Below are positions 31,906-44,716 of a DNA stretch of 64,000 nucleotides, in pieces. Origin of the DNA: Marthasterias glacialis (Eukaryota; Echinodermata; Asteroidea; Forcipulatida; Asteriidae); the NCBI GenBank assembly GCA_911728455.2, contig OU452225.1:6372106-6436105 (forward strand), in the 5' to 3' direction. The notes beneath the pieces were generated by a model. It saw only the letters and a list, made by a program, of their open reading frames with translations, was not told the DNA's origin and did no database searches. The position numbers were made by a program, and so were the translations under genes. Position 1 is the first letter of the stretch; each line of letters begins with the position of its first letter.

Positions 31906-33202
31906 ACTGGTTTTGTTTTGTTTTTGTTGGTTTTTTTTTTGGGGGGGGGGGTTGCCAACCATTGTTTTTCTGTGTGAAGGAAGGTTTGTGTGATTAAATC
32001 AAGAAAGAATTAACGGATAACATTTTTTAAAAAGATATATTTGTAAATTTTCAAAGTGTACTTGTGTAAAATTACAGATTGATAACAATTCTTATATCTT
32101 ATCACTTTTGGGGGGACAAATCATTCTCTGGTGCTACACCACGTCAACGGCACCAGCTAACCTTACACATTAAGAACCTTACATGCCATTCAGTCTTTCA
32201 AAATTTCTCTCAAACCACACCCCGTGTCAAAAGCAATTTCTCAACTGTTGTTTGTTTTTTCTTCTTGTTTCTTTCCTCCATGTTTGTTTGTTTGTTTGTT
32301 TTTTCCTGTAATGAGCGCCCTCAGCACCATATTGGTGGATTTATCATACTTCGGTATTGTTGTTATTAATTCTAGTTTGGTGTATAATATGTACTTGCAT
32401 AAACTTGAAACCAAAGGTGTGCAGCGCCACCAAAGTCCGGATGGAACAAAAGTTACAGTAATGCTTGCATACATTCAGAAACTATGCTTAATACAGAATT
32501 AAGGGAATAAAAATGTGATTGGATGAACTCCAATTCAGTTTCCACTGTGATGTATGATTGTAGTGGCCGACTTGAGACACTTGGTGGTATGAGACTTACC
32601 GTGTAAACTGATTATGATGAATTTATCCAGTAAATCTGCTGAGGGGGATGTGACCCAGCATCCCCCAAAGTATATTGTTTTCTCTTGGGTTTGATACTTG
32701 GGTTTGAGGCATGCTTGCAACCTCGGTCCACTTTAGACCTTTCTATATGCTGAGAAACAAACCGCCTGTTAGGCATTGACGGCCAAATGTATAGCAAAGC
32801 ATTCAGGTCTTGTTGACAGACGTTGTGACCAAATTTAACATTTTTGCAAACTTTCTGTTCAAAGAAAATACATCCCATTATTGGTTGGCTGGTTTCCAAA
32901 AAAATTCTAAACGATTTTTTGAATATTTGTTTAACATTTTTACAAACTGTGATTATCTGTTTTTGCTTTGCATTGATGGCTTCCCCGTAGTTTCTCCATC
33001 TTGCTTGGCAAAAACTCCGGCTGTGACGTTGCAAAAGAAAGGTCCATCCTCCACTGTATGGTCGCTCAACACCAAAATGTGTTGGCTTGGATGATATTGG
33101 CATGCATGCGGCGATATAAGCAATTATTGTTTGGGTCTTACAGTCTAGTCCCCAATCCTCGACAATCAGACAACTCTTTCTGTCAATACATCATCACTAT
33201 CT

Positions 33203-33343
33203 TACAGACCTTATGCATTCGCCGCTATCTTTGAGGTCAAATGCAGCTTCGAACCTACGTTGTAGCTGTTTTGAGCTCAGCGCGAGGGTGGCCTTCCATG
33301 TACTGAATGCTCATAGTGCCGTCATACGCATAAGGTCTATTGG
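33203..33343. mobile_element. MITE with AGACCTTATGCA arms
   Basis: AGACCTTATGCATTCGCC on the left pairs with ACGCATAAGGTCTATTGG on the right; 140 bp, noncoding. Confidence 0.65.
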
Positions 33344-33747
33344 CTAAACGTGGGTGTAGTAATTTTGGTTGAATTAAAAAAAAAGCAAGAAACCCAGAGG
33401 ATTGGAATAAATATATTTTCACCAAAACCAATTTGATTAACTCATTAAAAGAAAGAATCGGTGTAATTCTTATGACAGGAAAAAAGATGATCAAAGTAAT
33501 TGTAGTTTTACCTTCTACAGTGTATTAATGTAGATGTAAAGTTCTATACTCCAGTCATGTGCAACGAGTAAGAGTTGTCTAAATTAAGTAAATACGTAAA
33601 GATGAAATTCCCAAATAATGTGTGCAGCCAAAATTATTGACCTGTCATTCCAGTTGATCAAAATTGATATTTTTCTAACGTCAAAAATATTATAATTTGT
33701 GTGTGAAGGTCATGTATGCATATAGAAGGTCCAACCCAGCGCCCAAT

Positions 33748-33870
33748 TAGCCTTTTTTGAGATATGGCGGACACCGAGTGCACTGTTTGGTTTGGATGTA
33801 TACAGACAGATTTACCCAATCCAAATAGTGCACTGGCAATGTGGTCACCATTTCTCAAAAGGGCTACAGC
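33748..33870. mobile_element. MITE with AGCCTTTTTGAGATATGG arms
   Basis: AGCCTTTTTTGAGATATGGC and CACCATTTCTCAAAAGGGCT are inverted; shares AGTGCACTGTTTGG with 51341-51503. Confidence 0.65.
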
Positions 33871-34030
33871 TGACAAGCAGGAATTCATTGGTACTAATTT
33901 ATATAGCAGAGAAATAGTGGGGCACTGGTCCAACCACGGTTTTTATGGATGGTTGCCAGTTTGTCTGCTTGCTTATTGCTTTGCTCATTAATTTCATAAT
34001 TTGTACTTACCAACTTTATGAAACTGAACC

Positions 34031-34228
34031 CAGGGCCAAATTTCATTGAGCTGCTAAGCTGAGTTTGCTTATAAGCTTGCTACTAAACAAAAAAAAAATA
34101 AATGAATAAATGCAGGAAGCCAGTCACAGACGATACATGTAACTTGGCATTTTGGCTGGTAGCCTATTTTTTGTAAGCTAAATTCTTGGCTTCGTTTTGT
34201 GCTTAAGCAGCTCTATGAAATTGGGACA
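34031..34228. mobile_element. palindromic MITE, GCTTAAGCA family
   Basis: GGGCCAAATTTCATTGAGCT ... CAGTCACAGACGATACATGT ... GCTTAAGCAGCTCTATGAAA then TTGGGAC. Confidence 0.68.
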
Positions 34229-35840
34229 ATTGGTAGCATTTTGTAGGAAGGGGAAAATGGGGGGGGGGGAATGTTATCCCAAAAACTGCATACTGAATAT
34301 CTGTGACAAGGGGAGACATTTGGACGGTCTTTTTTCACAGTTCTCACCAGTAGTACACGGGGTCGGTCGTGTCCAGAACTACGCACGCAATACCGAGCAT
34401 GTGCGCGCATGTTCAGAACTGTCAAAAATGACCGCTGTGCCTGCTGCCGCCAGCGTCTCAAAAGTCTCCCGTTGTTTAACACTTCATTGTCTTTTACAAA
34501 GACTTTTGATTATGGTTTTTGTTTAATGTTTGTGTTTTATCATTCTCACCTTGGAAAAACGCATGCAGAGTATTATGTTGTTAAGCTGTATTCAATATTT
34601 TAAACAGACAAATAAACGAGAGATGTTTTTATATTAATTACAAATATTAATTCCAAGACAAGGTACAAATGTTGGAAACTCATTTTTACTTAATACTTTT
34701 ACTTATATATCTCTTTGGAACTTTGAGTGTATCAACTACATGAACTTCTGTTACTTTTAGTATTTGTATTTCATCAGAACGTTTTGGGAAGAACACTTTC
34801 TCAGAAATTAAAAGACAACTATTTTTAGAATTGGCTGTAAACCTAAAAGAAGCAAAAAAAGGAGACAGAAAAAAAATCTTTACACCTGACCACTGCCATA
34901 CTTTGCCCGTCCCCTTTGTCAAAATTATTGCAGCTTAAATCATGTAAAATCATGACAATGTAAATATTAATACCAGGATAAGTAAAATTATGATGAAGTC
35001 TACATCCCTTGTCTGGTTCTGTTTGTTAATAAATAATTTGAATAAGCAAAACAATGGTTTGTTATTTTAACTTTTTTTATGAGTTTGTGTGGGCCTACTT
35101 ATTCATTTATTTGTTGAAGGAACAAAGGAGGGTGTGATGCGATGATGAATGACAGACGGATTGCGCGACCAATGTTTACATGTCATCACGTGATCTGCAG
35201 TGGGTACTACGTCATCTCAGCTGATGGCAAACTACGTGCTGTGACAGACGGTCGCCTTTTGGACATAACAGCACATTTACTAAGCGCTTTTATTAAATTT
35301 GTATGTTGTGACATTGATTTTAATCACATTACTGTTATTACCAGCAATCTACTACAAAAGAGGTTTATTTTTAGTTATGCACTGCTGTTTGTTTTTTTAA
35401 CAAGTCCCTGACATTAAATTATTTTTACAAGATAATCTGTCTTGGAGGTAAAAACAAATGCATTGTTTCAAAAACATTGAAATTACTACATAAAACTTAT
35501 AAAATGAAACTTTTTATTCTGGTAATTTGTAATCTCAAAAGTCGAGACTTCAAATGGGAGAGGGCAACCGGGGGGTTATCCAATGAGGTGGGGCACGTGC
35601 CCCCCCCCCCCCCCCCCGTCCCCCAAAGTTACACCACTGGTGTCAAAATATAAGAAAAACAATTATTACATTTGAAGAAAAGAATATTTATGACGCTTCA
35701 TAAATGAAAGAAGAGGATTCTGGTCACAAAGTATAATTTCTTAATTAAGTTAGAGAACGCGAGATTCAGTTAAGATTAAGTTGTTAGCAGTTTTTAGCAG
35801 CTGTCAAATGGGCGCAATGTCTTTACCTTTGTCTTCGTAA

Positions 35841-35952
35841 TTGGCGGCTACGGCTACGGCTACGGCTGGATCGCCGCGTGAGTGATGTGTACAATATAGG
35901 ACGTCGATAGCATTACACTTAGCAACAGTCGTAGCCGTAGCTGCGGCCGCCA
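35841..35952. mobile_element. short GC-rich inverted-repeat element
   Basis: TTGGCGGCTACGGCTACGGC ... GTAGCCGTAGCTGCGGCCGC, inverted around ATCGCCGCGTGAGTGATG. A related GC-rich palindromic stretch is at 50660-50820. Confidence 0.55.
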
Positions 35953-36765
35953 AGTCTTATACGGTTTTATTTTTGAGCTGTTCCTCATTTCGCAAAAGGT
36001 TCCCAGATTCCTCATCGTTTGCAAGAAGACACACCATTATAACCTTCAGGGTACCAGCGAAGAGGCTCCGTGGAACCAACGCCCTACTTTGCATAATGTA
36101 GCTCATCCAATGTTATTCAAATTTTGTTTTGTGTTGGAGGGAGAATCATGCAACCGTAACCTTTGTATTATTGCATTCGCTGTGACGATTAAACGCAACT
36201 GCTGACTGGGAGTTTAAATTGCTGCAAGCAACTCGTGTACCGGTACTGGACCCCGGGGCATGGTGGCGTCACATTTTTTGAACGGTAAGAAAAGTCATCA
36301 AATCGTCTGTTTTACTCTACTTGAAAGAATAAAAACACCAGCAAAATGTCACCTTTGTCTGTAAATTTTTAACTGCAATGTTCAAACTATATAATATCCG
36401 GGTATTTTGTCTCTGAAGGCGCCACACCATGTAAAGTGTGTTGTACAATGGTCCGCCGTGTTACTGTGCCACAAACCCCGGTCATGATCTTCTTTCCTGA
36501 CGATTGAATTATCTTTTCGGAATGACAGGAAATCTGTTTAAAACTAGTTTAAAACTCACAGTTTGGTAGAATTTCTTTTCCAGAAACAAACGTTTTGAGC
36601 AGTGGATGTATCAAGCTGTTTAAAATAGCCGCAAGGGCCGGGTACCTTGGGTAGAATTCATCATTTACAGTCAAAAGAATTTTTACAACATATTTTCTTT
36701 ACTTGTTCTTAAGACTTTGCTCTACAGATATACATTGTATTAGTGTGGATGACATCGTGTTTTTA

Positions 36766-36945
36766 TAGACCTTATGCACATGACGTCATTTGAGTAGGGC
36801 GCCCTCGTCTAGAGGTCAAAATGAGGTTGTTCATTGGCCAATCCTGTGCGCCGCGCGTACAAATCTCTGCGTTTCCATTGTTTCATCATCGATTTACCTC
36901 TAAGATGGCGGCGTGATTACGTCAATGCATAAGGTCTATTATTCT
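36766..36945. mobile_element. MITE with ATAGACCTTATGCA arms
   Basis: ATAGACCTTATGCACATGAC and GTCAATGCATAAGGTCTATT are inverted; the interior has CTAGAGGTCAAAATGAGG and CCTCTAAGATGGCGGC. About 180 bp, related to 33203-33343. Confidence 0.72.
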
Positions 36946-37527
36946 GTTTCATTTTTTCTTTTTATGCTTTAAATTTTAAATGGCTTAATTTTCACAGATT
37001 TTCTGTAATCGCTTCTCCTAGGCAAGACAACTTTACTTCAATTAGTACTTTTATTTGTCTTTTTTATCTTTCAGATGAGTGCTACCTCACCGTGAAAAGT
37101 TCACATTAGCTGCCATGATGTTTCAGAAGTACGGATTCAAGCCTGGTCCGGCAGATGCACGGCATGCGAGTGAAACAACAGCGTGCAGGTAGTGACGCAG
37201 TGTTCATCACGACGGAGAATCATGGCCCATCTGGTAACAGTATACATGACAAACATGAGTTGAACAAATGTTTATACTTGTTTCGAAGTTTGATAGCAAA
37301 ATGAATGACTGAAGAGAAAACAAACTCAATTGAACTGTTTTAAATTTATGTAGGCCTTCCGACAACAATGAAAACTCTACAAGTCTAAAAACTGAGAATT
37401 CTGACTACATTATTGAATGCCGAGGTAAAAGAGGCCCAACATGTTTAAATCTGTAGCTCTTGAATTTGTAGTGTACATAATTTTGTCGAAAATATATTCC
37501 GAGAATACAAAAATTCCCTTTAAACCA

Positions 37528-37765
37528 AAGTAACAGACCAATCCATTAAGCCACACCCAATAAACACATTGACCAATCACAGCATTGGCTACATCATCAC
37601 TGCACACGTGGGCAGCACAATGTGCTTCTCTTCAATGCCACACTGCACGACATGAACGCGCACGCATGTTTACATTTTCCAATAGCTTTGTTATGGTGTC
37701 GGACTTGTGTGGGACTTTCGGTGGAATACCCAAGGCTATGGGCATGGTTATGGATTGGTTCTAAG
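37528..37765. mobile_element. diverged member of the CCATTAAGCC MITE family
   Basis: Begins ACAGACCAATCCATTAAGCC and continues with TTGACCAATCACAGC, shared with the 52551 element; the right arm is weak (CAAGGCTATGGGCATGG). Confidence 0.5.
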
Positions 37766-40700
37766 TAATTGACGTTGTATTGAACCAGAATATTATTATT
37801 GCATCTACGAATCGCAGGGACATAGTGCAAGATTGGAAATAATTGAAACAAAGTGATTAGTTGCAATCTAAAAGCGCATTGATCATAAATTCAGTTCGAG
37901 TATACCAATTCTCAGGAGAATAATTTCGTCAGATATACTGTCGAAATAAAAGAAATTCGTTTAAATACCACACAAAATCATCCTTCAAAATGCAGGAACC
38001 GAAACAAGCTCGATGTGCATGAACGTGCAAAAAAAATCCTGATAAACCATAAACTGTTCTTTATTGTTTTGACTGAGAACTTGACACCGAACTTGATGGA
38101 ATTTTCATTTAGGGAGATAGATATTATTTGCTTCGTGAAATGATTTACGTACACTTTGTCTTTACTTTGTCTCTGCGCCATATAACCGTCTGTTGCAGCC
38201 AGTGTCTTTCTGTCTGGGTAGGGGTAAGTTAAACTCTCTTCATTTATTGTAGTTTTAGTTTATATATAAATGTGTCTCTCCAAACTAAAAACAATTCATT
38301 ATCGTGAATGTATTTCTAGCAGACTCACCTGAGATCCAAATGTTGGCAATTAGTCCTAAATTGTGTTTGGTTGAAGGCTAACGGAAAAAACAAATGATTT
38401 GTTTTGTCTGGGACTGAGGGAAATGTCAATTAGTGAGTTTCTTTATATAGAATCGTTCTGAATAAAAATTTGGAAGTTTTGTTTCAAAATGCATCGCTCC
38501 ATATCGAATCAAGTTGAGGTCATATTCGTGATTAATTTGAAAGCGAGGCTGAATATAAAAACACCGCTCCCCGTGGCTAAATGCTGCATACATCGGCGAC
38601 AATTACTAAATGTGATTTAGAAGAACGTTTTCATTCCTGTCATCCGCCTTAATTTGAGTTATTAGAGCAATTGCTAGATCATAAGCGAGGCTACCCCATA
38701 CACTGCCTATAGGAAATCATTTGCACTGTACTCCCGCGCATTGGTTGCAGGAACCACGTGTGAATTATTAAACTACTTCTGTACAAACTTTGAGTTGTTT
38801 GACCCCACAGTCATTCTCAACTTTGTTCCAAAAATAACACAACCTAACTATAGCAACTTGACCAACTCGTTTGCAGGCCTTTTAACTCTATCGTGAATTT
38901 TAACACAATGGAATGTGTTTCCTGGGCTGACCACACTAAGCTAACAAAATGAGATAAGTTTGATTAAAACATTTATCTATAATAAAAAATAATAATAATA
39001 GTTGAAAAAAAGGAAAGGACAAGCTTCTCCATGTCTATACCATGGGGCAAACTTGTATGACATCCCTTCGTGACACGTGTATTCAATCGACCTGGACAGT
39101 AAAATCACTCTTTATATACACAAACACCACAATTAAACCTAGGGCTAAAAGCAGGGTACTTAAAATGATTTTTAGGGGGAATTTTTGTTATGATTATTAT
39201 ATATTTATTTCTCCGTCATTAAAAAAAACTAGGATAAGTCGGTATTTTTTTCGATGCAGTTGAAAGAAAGCAGAAGTTAAAAAAATGGAATGAAACAGAA
39301 TTTAAAAAGGTTTGTCTATTTTATAAAATGTCGAAATAGTGTTAGTACTATTATTGCTTAAGATTTATGTCAATGGATTGGCGTGGGGTTCGGACTTGGG
39401 ACAATACAGACGATTCGAACTCGGACTTTGACTGCCCCGGCTTCGCACTTCGACTTTAGGTTTGGGATGAAATACAAAACTGCCTCAGAGGTTTTCCTCG
39501 GCTTGTTTATATACATTTTTCAGACGTTGTCGTTCAGTGAATTTTGAAGTATAGAAGTTCAATGTAAATTGTTCTATCATTTCTGTTTGTGTCATGATTA
39601 TTCAGTCTATCTGTGGTTCCATTCAGAATGGTACACGGTACAACATGAGCAACCATTTATACCTAATTAAGTGTTGTTGGTAATGAAAAAGGTTTGAACA
39701 TACATTGTAAGAAATTAATTCTTTCAATCAAAAACAATGTTTAAATTCAACACTTCCTATGAAAGCGCATTGCTTTTTTCAAAAGTTGATCAAACGAACA
39801 CTTTTTAGAGGCATTTTGCCTAGTAAAATGCTCAATGTTGGACCGTACCTTTCATAACAAGGGGTTACTGTAATTGTTTATAATGATCAGGGTATAGCTA
39901 TCTTGTGATTACATTCCCAACAATGTGGCCATAACGAGGCCGGACGAAAAGATACAACATGTCCTCATATTTTTTTTTATTACAAAAACTTTGATACTGT
40001 ACAGCAGTGAATAAGAAACAAGATGACTGTATCACAAAATAGATAGATCATTATCTTCTCGTGGGTCAACCAACCTGAGAGAAAGGATCACGATAGTAAA
40101 AACCTTAAATATTTTCAGGCCAATGCATCAAACAAATAGATATCTTGGTTGAAAATGTATTTTGGGGGCAAGAGATAATCAGAGCTTTAAAATCAGATAC
40201 CAACTTCATAAAGCTGTTCAGCAGAAAATACTGCTTAGTGAATATTTTTGTTAAGCAAAATATGTGTGGGGCACCAGTTGAAACAATGTCAACTATATGG
40301 AATTTTGGGCTGGTAACCTGTTTCAGCTAAGCAAGTTTTTTCTATGGTTAGCGAGTTTTGGTGCTTACAGGCTCTATGAAATCGGGCCCAGAGCATTACT
40401 TAATTTCTTTTCTTGAAAAGGATGAAATACTTGCAGCCTTTTAATATTAAATTAGAAACCACATGGCATTTTTTCTAAGTAAATAAACAGAAATCATCAG
40501 TCTTTATTGAGTACTTTGAAAAGTATTATTTTTGTAACACGTGGTTATAAAAGAGTGCAAATTTCCCGCCAAAATGAACAGTTTTCAGGTTGATTTAGGG
40601 CTTTCCTAATTAAAAGACATTCCGAGAAAATTCAAATAGATTTTTCTGAAGAAAAAAAGTTATAACTGTTTCTTAGCCCTTGACACCTTCTTATAGTGTG

Positions 40701-42319
40701 CCATTGTGTTGAGAGATGTGCCGCTCTTCAAACTGCTGTGAGACATCACAATGTTTTTTAGCCGACCTGTGACCGGTAACTTCACCAAAACTGAGAAGCT
40801 TTACTTCTTAGCACAATGTTATTGGTGCATCAGTACTGATCAAACACGGCACGAGTGTGTTTTTTGCTTCTCGAAGGCACATCATTACATAATGGTAAGC
40901 GGCTGGACTTGGATTCTTGTGGTGATGGCCATCAGAGTAATGAGTACATACCGCGTGAGAGAGATTCCTGCTTCTTGTAGGCACTAATCATTATAGACTG
41001 AAGTGGCCTGACTTAGACTTTTGTGGCGATGGCCATCAGAGTAAAGAGTCCAAAGGCCTGACTTAAAAAAAACTTAAGACAACAAAAAGGTGCCTGTGTC
41101 TTCAAAGACACGTGATCCTGACGGACAAATTCTATCCTTCGCAGGGAAATTGAAAAAATGAAGAAGCGTTCATTAGTGATTATCAAACCGATCTTCAACT
41201 TCCAGGTTTTTACCAAGAAAATGGCGCAGTATAAGATGGTTTCAGAGAAGGCTCACTGTTGCTATATTCGTTCATTGAACATTTTTGTGGTATTCGACCG
41301 AACCATGTGTGATTGTGCAAGAAATGCACAAGTTCATTTTTACTTAATACACACTAAAGTATTCTTAAACAGACTGAATGGTACTGATGGTACGGCATTT
41401 TTTGTTCGGATAAGAATATAAACTGAAAAACAACTTTGGAAAGTTTTTATATTTACGTGGTGACTTTTAAATGTTGTTGTATGACTCTTCTAGAAAAGAA
41501 GTTATTCAACTACCGTATACCAAAACAAACTAAAGCAGATTAATAAAATGCCATGTGAAAAACAGTTCAAGAGACTTTGGCAATGTTTTGAAGCCCCGGC
41601 TCAATATTGGTATAAGAAGAAAAACATATAGATTTACATATACCATACATGGTATAAAGATATATGATGGTAGAAAACTTTACTTAAAATATTTCTGCCT
41701 GAAGTGTTATCGTTTTTAAATAACAAATGAAATAAGATCACAAATTAATTTTCGTCTCAGTGAGACGAAAACTCTGCCTATGGGGATGCGTACTGAATAC
41801 TGAATATACTGAATGCATTTTTACTGTTTTCTCGCAAACGAAACAACGAAATGAGCTGACATTTTCACAGGTCAGTTTTATTACAAATATCTTGATTTGT
41901 GCAAAGAATGAAAGCATTTACAGGCAGTTTACCAATGTTGAGCTGGAGCTTTAAGGAGACCACCTTTCAATGTGTGGAAAACATCACTGTAACAAATAAT
42001 CTTGGTGGAATTATAACTCAACCCTGTAAAATTGTAATACTATGGTAGAACTATTTCAGTCACATGCTTGCTCACTTGAAGATGTTTTTCTTGCAAAATA
42101 TTAAGGAGGAGTCTGTAGCGGTTTGTATCGGTCAAACGGGGTTTGGCATCCCCCTTTTGAATGTGATGTCCCATGTCCACCTATCCAGGGCGGTCATCGC
42201 CTGGTTGAGGCATGCCGCCAAAGGAAACGGGTATTTACATGTAATCAGTTTGATATCTGACGACAGTTGCGAGTAGAATTGAATTAAAGATTACACATGC
42301 CCATGAACATTGAACTCTG
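37766..42319. other. no gene recognised between 37.8 and 42.3 kb
   Basis: AT-rich sequence with one GCTTAAGCA MITE (40200-40391). ORFs are short and random-looking on both strands. Confidence 0.5.
40200..40391. mobile_element. palindromic MITE, GCTTAAGCA family
   Basis: CCAACTTCATAAAGCTGTTC ... TTTTGGGCTGGTAACCTG ... GGCTCTATGAAATCGGGCCC. Confidence 0.65.
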
Positions 42320-43350
42320 GTGCTGAGTAGAAAAGGAGACGGTAATCTAGAAGGCGACTGCATGCAATACAAAAGCCGAGGAGAGAAGCTATTAGGACAT
42401 TCATTCAAACGAATGGTGGACATCTACCATTGAACTGTGTGATTCAGTAACATCAACAATGAAGTCTCATTGAGAACACACAACAGCAGGAGACATGAAC
42501 TGCATTCCCTCAATCAGAGTGCGAGAAGGAGAGAAGCCGTTAGGATGTTGATTCAAACGAATGGTGAACATTGAACTTTGTGATTCGGTAACATCAATAT
42601 GTGGAGTCACATTGAGCCTGAGACAGTGAACTGCATCGTCTCAGAGTGTGAACCAAGTGGAAGGAGAGAGGCTACTAGGATATTCATTCAAAGGAATGCT
42701 GGACAGCTACCATTGAACTTTGTGATTCAGTAACATCAATAAATCGAGTTACACTGAGAACACACAACAGCAGGAGACATGAACTGCAGCCTCTCAATCA
42801 CAGTGTGAGGAGAGAAGCTAATAGGATATTTATTCAAACGAATGGTGGACAGTGAACTTTGTGATTCAGTAACATCAATAAATGGAGTCACAATGAGAAC
42901 ACTTTATTGCAACATTAATTAAGGAGACATTAATTGCCACCTCTCAATCAGAGTGGAAGGAGAGAAGCTATTAGAATATTTATCAAACGATTGGTGGTGC
43001 AGCTACCATTGAACTTGTTGGTTCAGTAACATCAAATGGAGTCACGTCACACTGAGAACACACAAGAAAAAGGAGACGTGAACTGCAACCTCTCAATCAG
43101 AGTGTGAACTAAGTGGAAAAAAAGAAGCTAATAGGATATTCAATCAAACGAATGGTGGACAATGAACTGTGTGATTCAGTAACATCAATATTTGGAGTCA
43201 CATTAAGCCTGGGACAGTGAACATCTCAATCAGAGTGTGAACTAAGTGCAAGAAGTTAAGCTAATTGGTATTTATTCAAACTAAAAATTTGGACGTGAGA
43301 TACCATTGAACGTTGTGATTCGATAACATCAAAGATGAGTCACACTGAGA
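42320..43350 (+). repeat. seven diverged tandem units of about 130-160 bp
   Basis: Each unit has GAGAGAAGCTATTAGGA-like, TTCAAACGAATGGTGGACA, TGTGATTCAGTAACATCAAT and GAGTCACACTGAGAACACAC blocks. Starts are near 42382, 42530, 42663, 42812, 42963, 43123 and 43252. Confidence 0.85.
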
Positions 43351-44551
43351 TGTACATGTATATACAGCAAGCAATGGGCTGTTATCAGAAAAGAGAAAAA
43401 CGACTAACGACCGATACAATCACGTCTGCTTACTCCGAAGAAAAAATAAATTGCATGTGACGGAAATAGCCATTAATTTTTTTTTGGATATTTCGAAGTG
43501 CCCTATAGGTTTTCCCAGCCAATTTCCACAAAAATTCATTCAATTTATAACAAACGGCTCATTCATTTTGTTTGAAAATGAATGATCCGTTGCAGCATTT
43601 ACCAGTCAAAAGGAATAATTCAATTTCAACAGTTTATCATTCACTGGTCAAAATCATTCAAATTCATCAGGTTGCAAAGATCACTAAATTTTGCAAAATT
43701 TCGCCAACAGCAAGAGGCTTGTCAACCATTCAATTTAATCAATATAGTAAATAGGTATACCGGTATATAGTTGAAATTCAACTGTATAATGGTGATAGTC
43801 TTGTCTGAATGCCTTTTAATGAAAAAGAACGACTAAAACGAATCAGAAGTAGAAGAATGAAATCATGTGTGCACGAAAACGAAATTGAATGCAATAGTTA
43901 ATAGTTAAAACGAAACTTAGTTTGAATGAGTTAGGGAAACATGCGTGAATGTGAATGCGTGTTAATGAAATTGAATGAACTTTTGTTGAAACTGAGCAGG
44001 AAAACCTATAAAAGGTCCATACCGTAAGGGGAAGGTACAATACTTTGGACATCACATAATGTGTGGTAAAGAAACAAATGGAACCTGAAGGTAGACTGAA
44101 TAAGTTAGTATTTAGAATGATAGATTAACTTGTAAAAAAAAGATGGATGTCTGAATCTTTTCCAAACTCCATTTAAAGTTTTATCTGTTCGAATGATTAC
44201 GTCTGTATTTTATGTGTTTATTTTAGCAAAAATGTTGGTCAAAGCATTCATACATTTTGTTTTAAATTATAATTCAACAGCATAATTTTTTGTGCATAAA
44301 AAAAATCAGAATCAGAATATCTCATAATCTTGTTATGTAGGTGTGTCAGCCCTCAAGTGTTTAATTCCCTTTCAAACGAATTTCGTTTATGTACAGATGC
44401 GTCTTTGATCAGACTAGATTATAAACAATTCTCAATCAACTACTGTGGATTTACCCAACCCACCTGCTTTTTCATTACAACAATTTTTGGTTGCGCTATT
44501 TTGGAAGTCAGTTTCCCTGCGAGATACCGTGTAGCGATCTGCGCTTACGCC

Positions 44552-44716
44552 CTGGGCCCATTTTCAGCAGACAATTATGCATCTGCTAAGCAAAAATTAG
44601 CAGGAAATCAGTCAAAAAGACGGTATATGGTACTTTGGCTGGTAACGTTATTCTGGTTAGCGTAATTTTGTTTAGCTTAGCTACTTTTTGTGCTTAAGCA
44701 GCTCTACGAAATGGGC
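44552..44716. mobile_element. palindromic MITE, GCTTAAGCA family
   Basis: GGGCCCATTTTCAGCAGACA ... TTTGGCTGGTAACGTTATTC ... GCAGCTCTACGAAATGGGCC. Confidence 0.68.

Noticed and set aside
35590-35640. CRISPR-like or functional C-tract
   Set aside because: The C/G homopolymers here and at 18490, 24300, 51610 and 63448 are simple runs, often inside repeats; no spacer structure exists.
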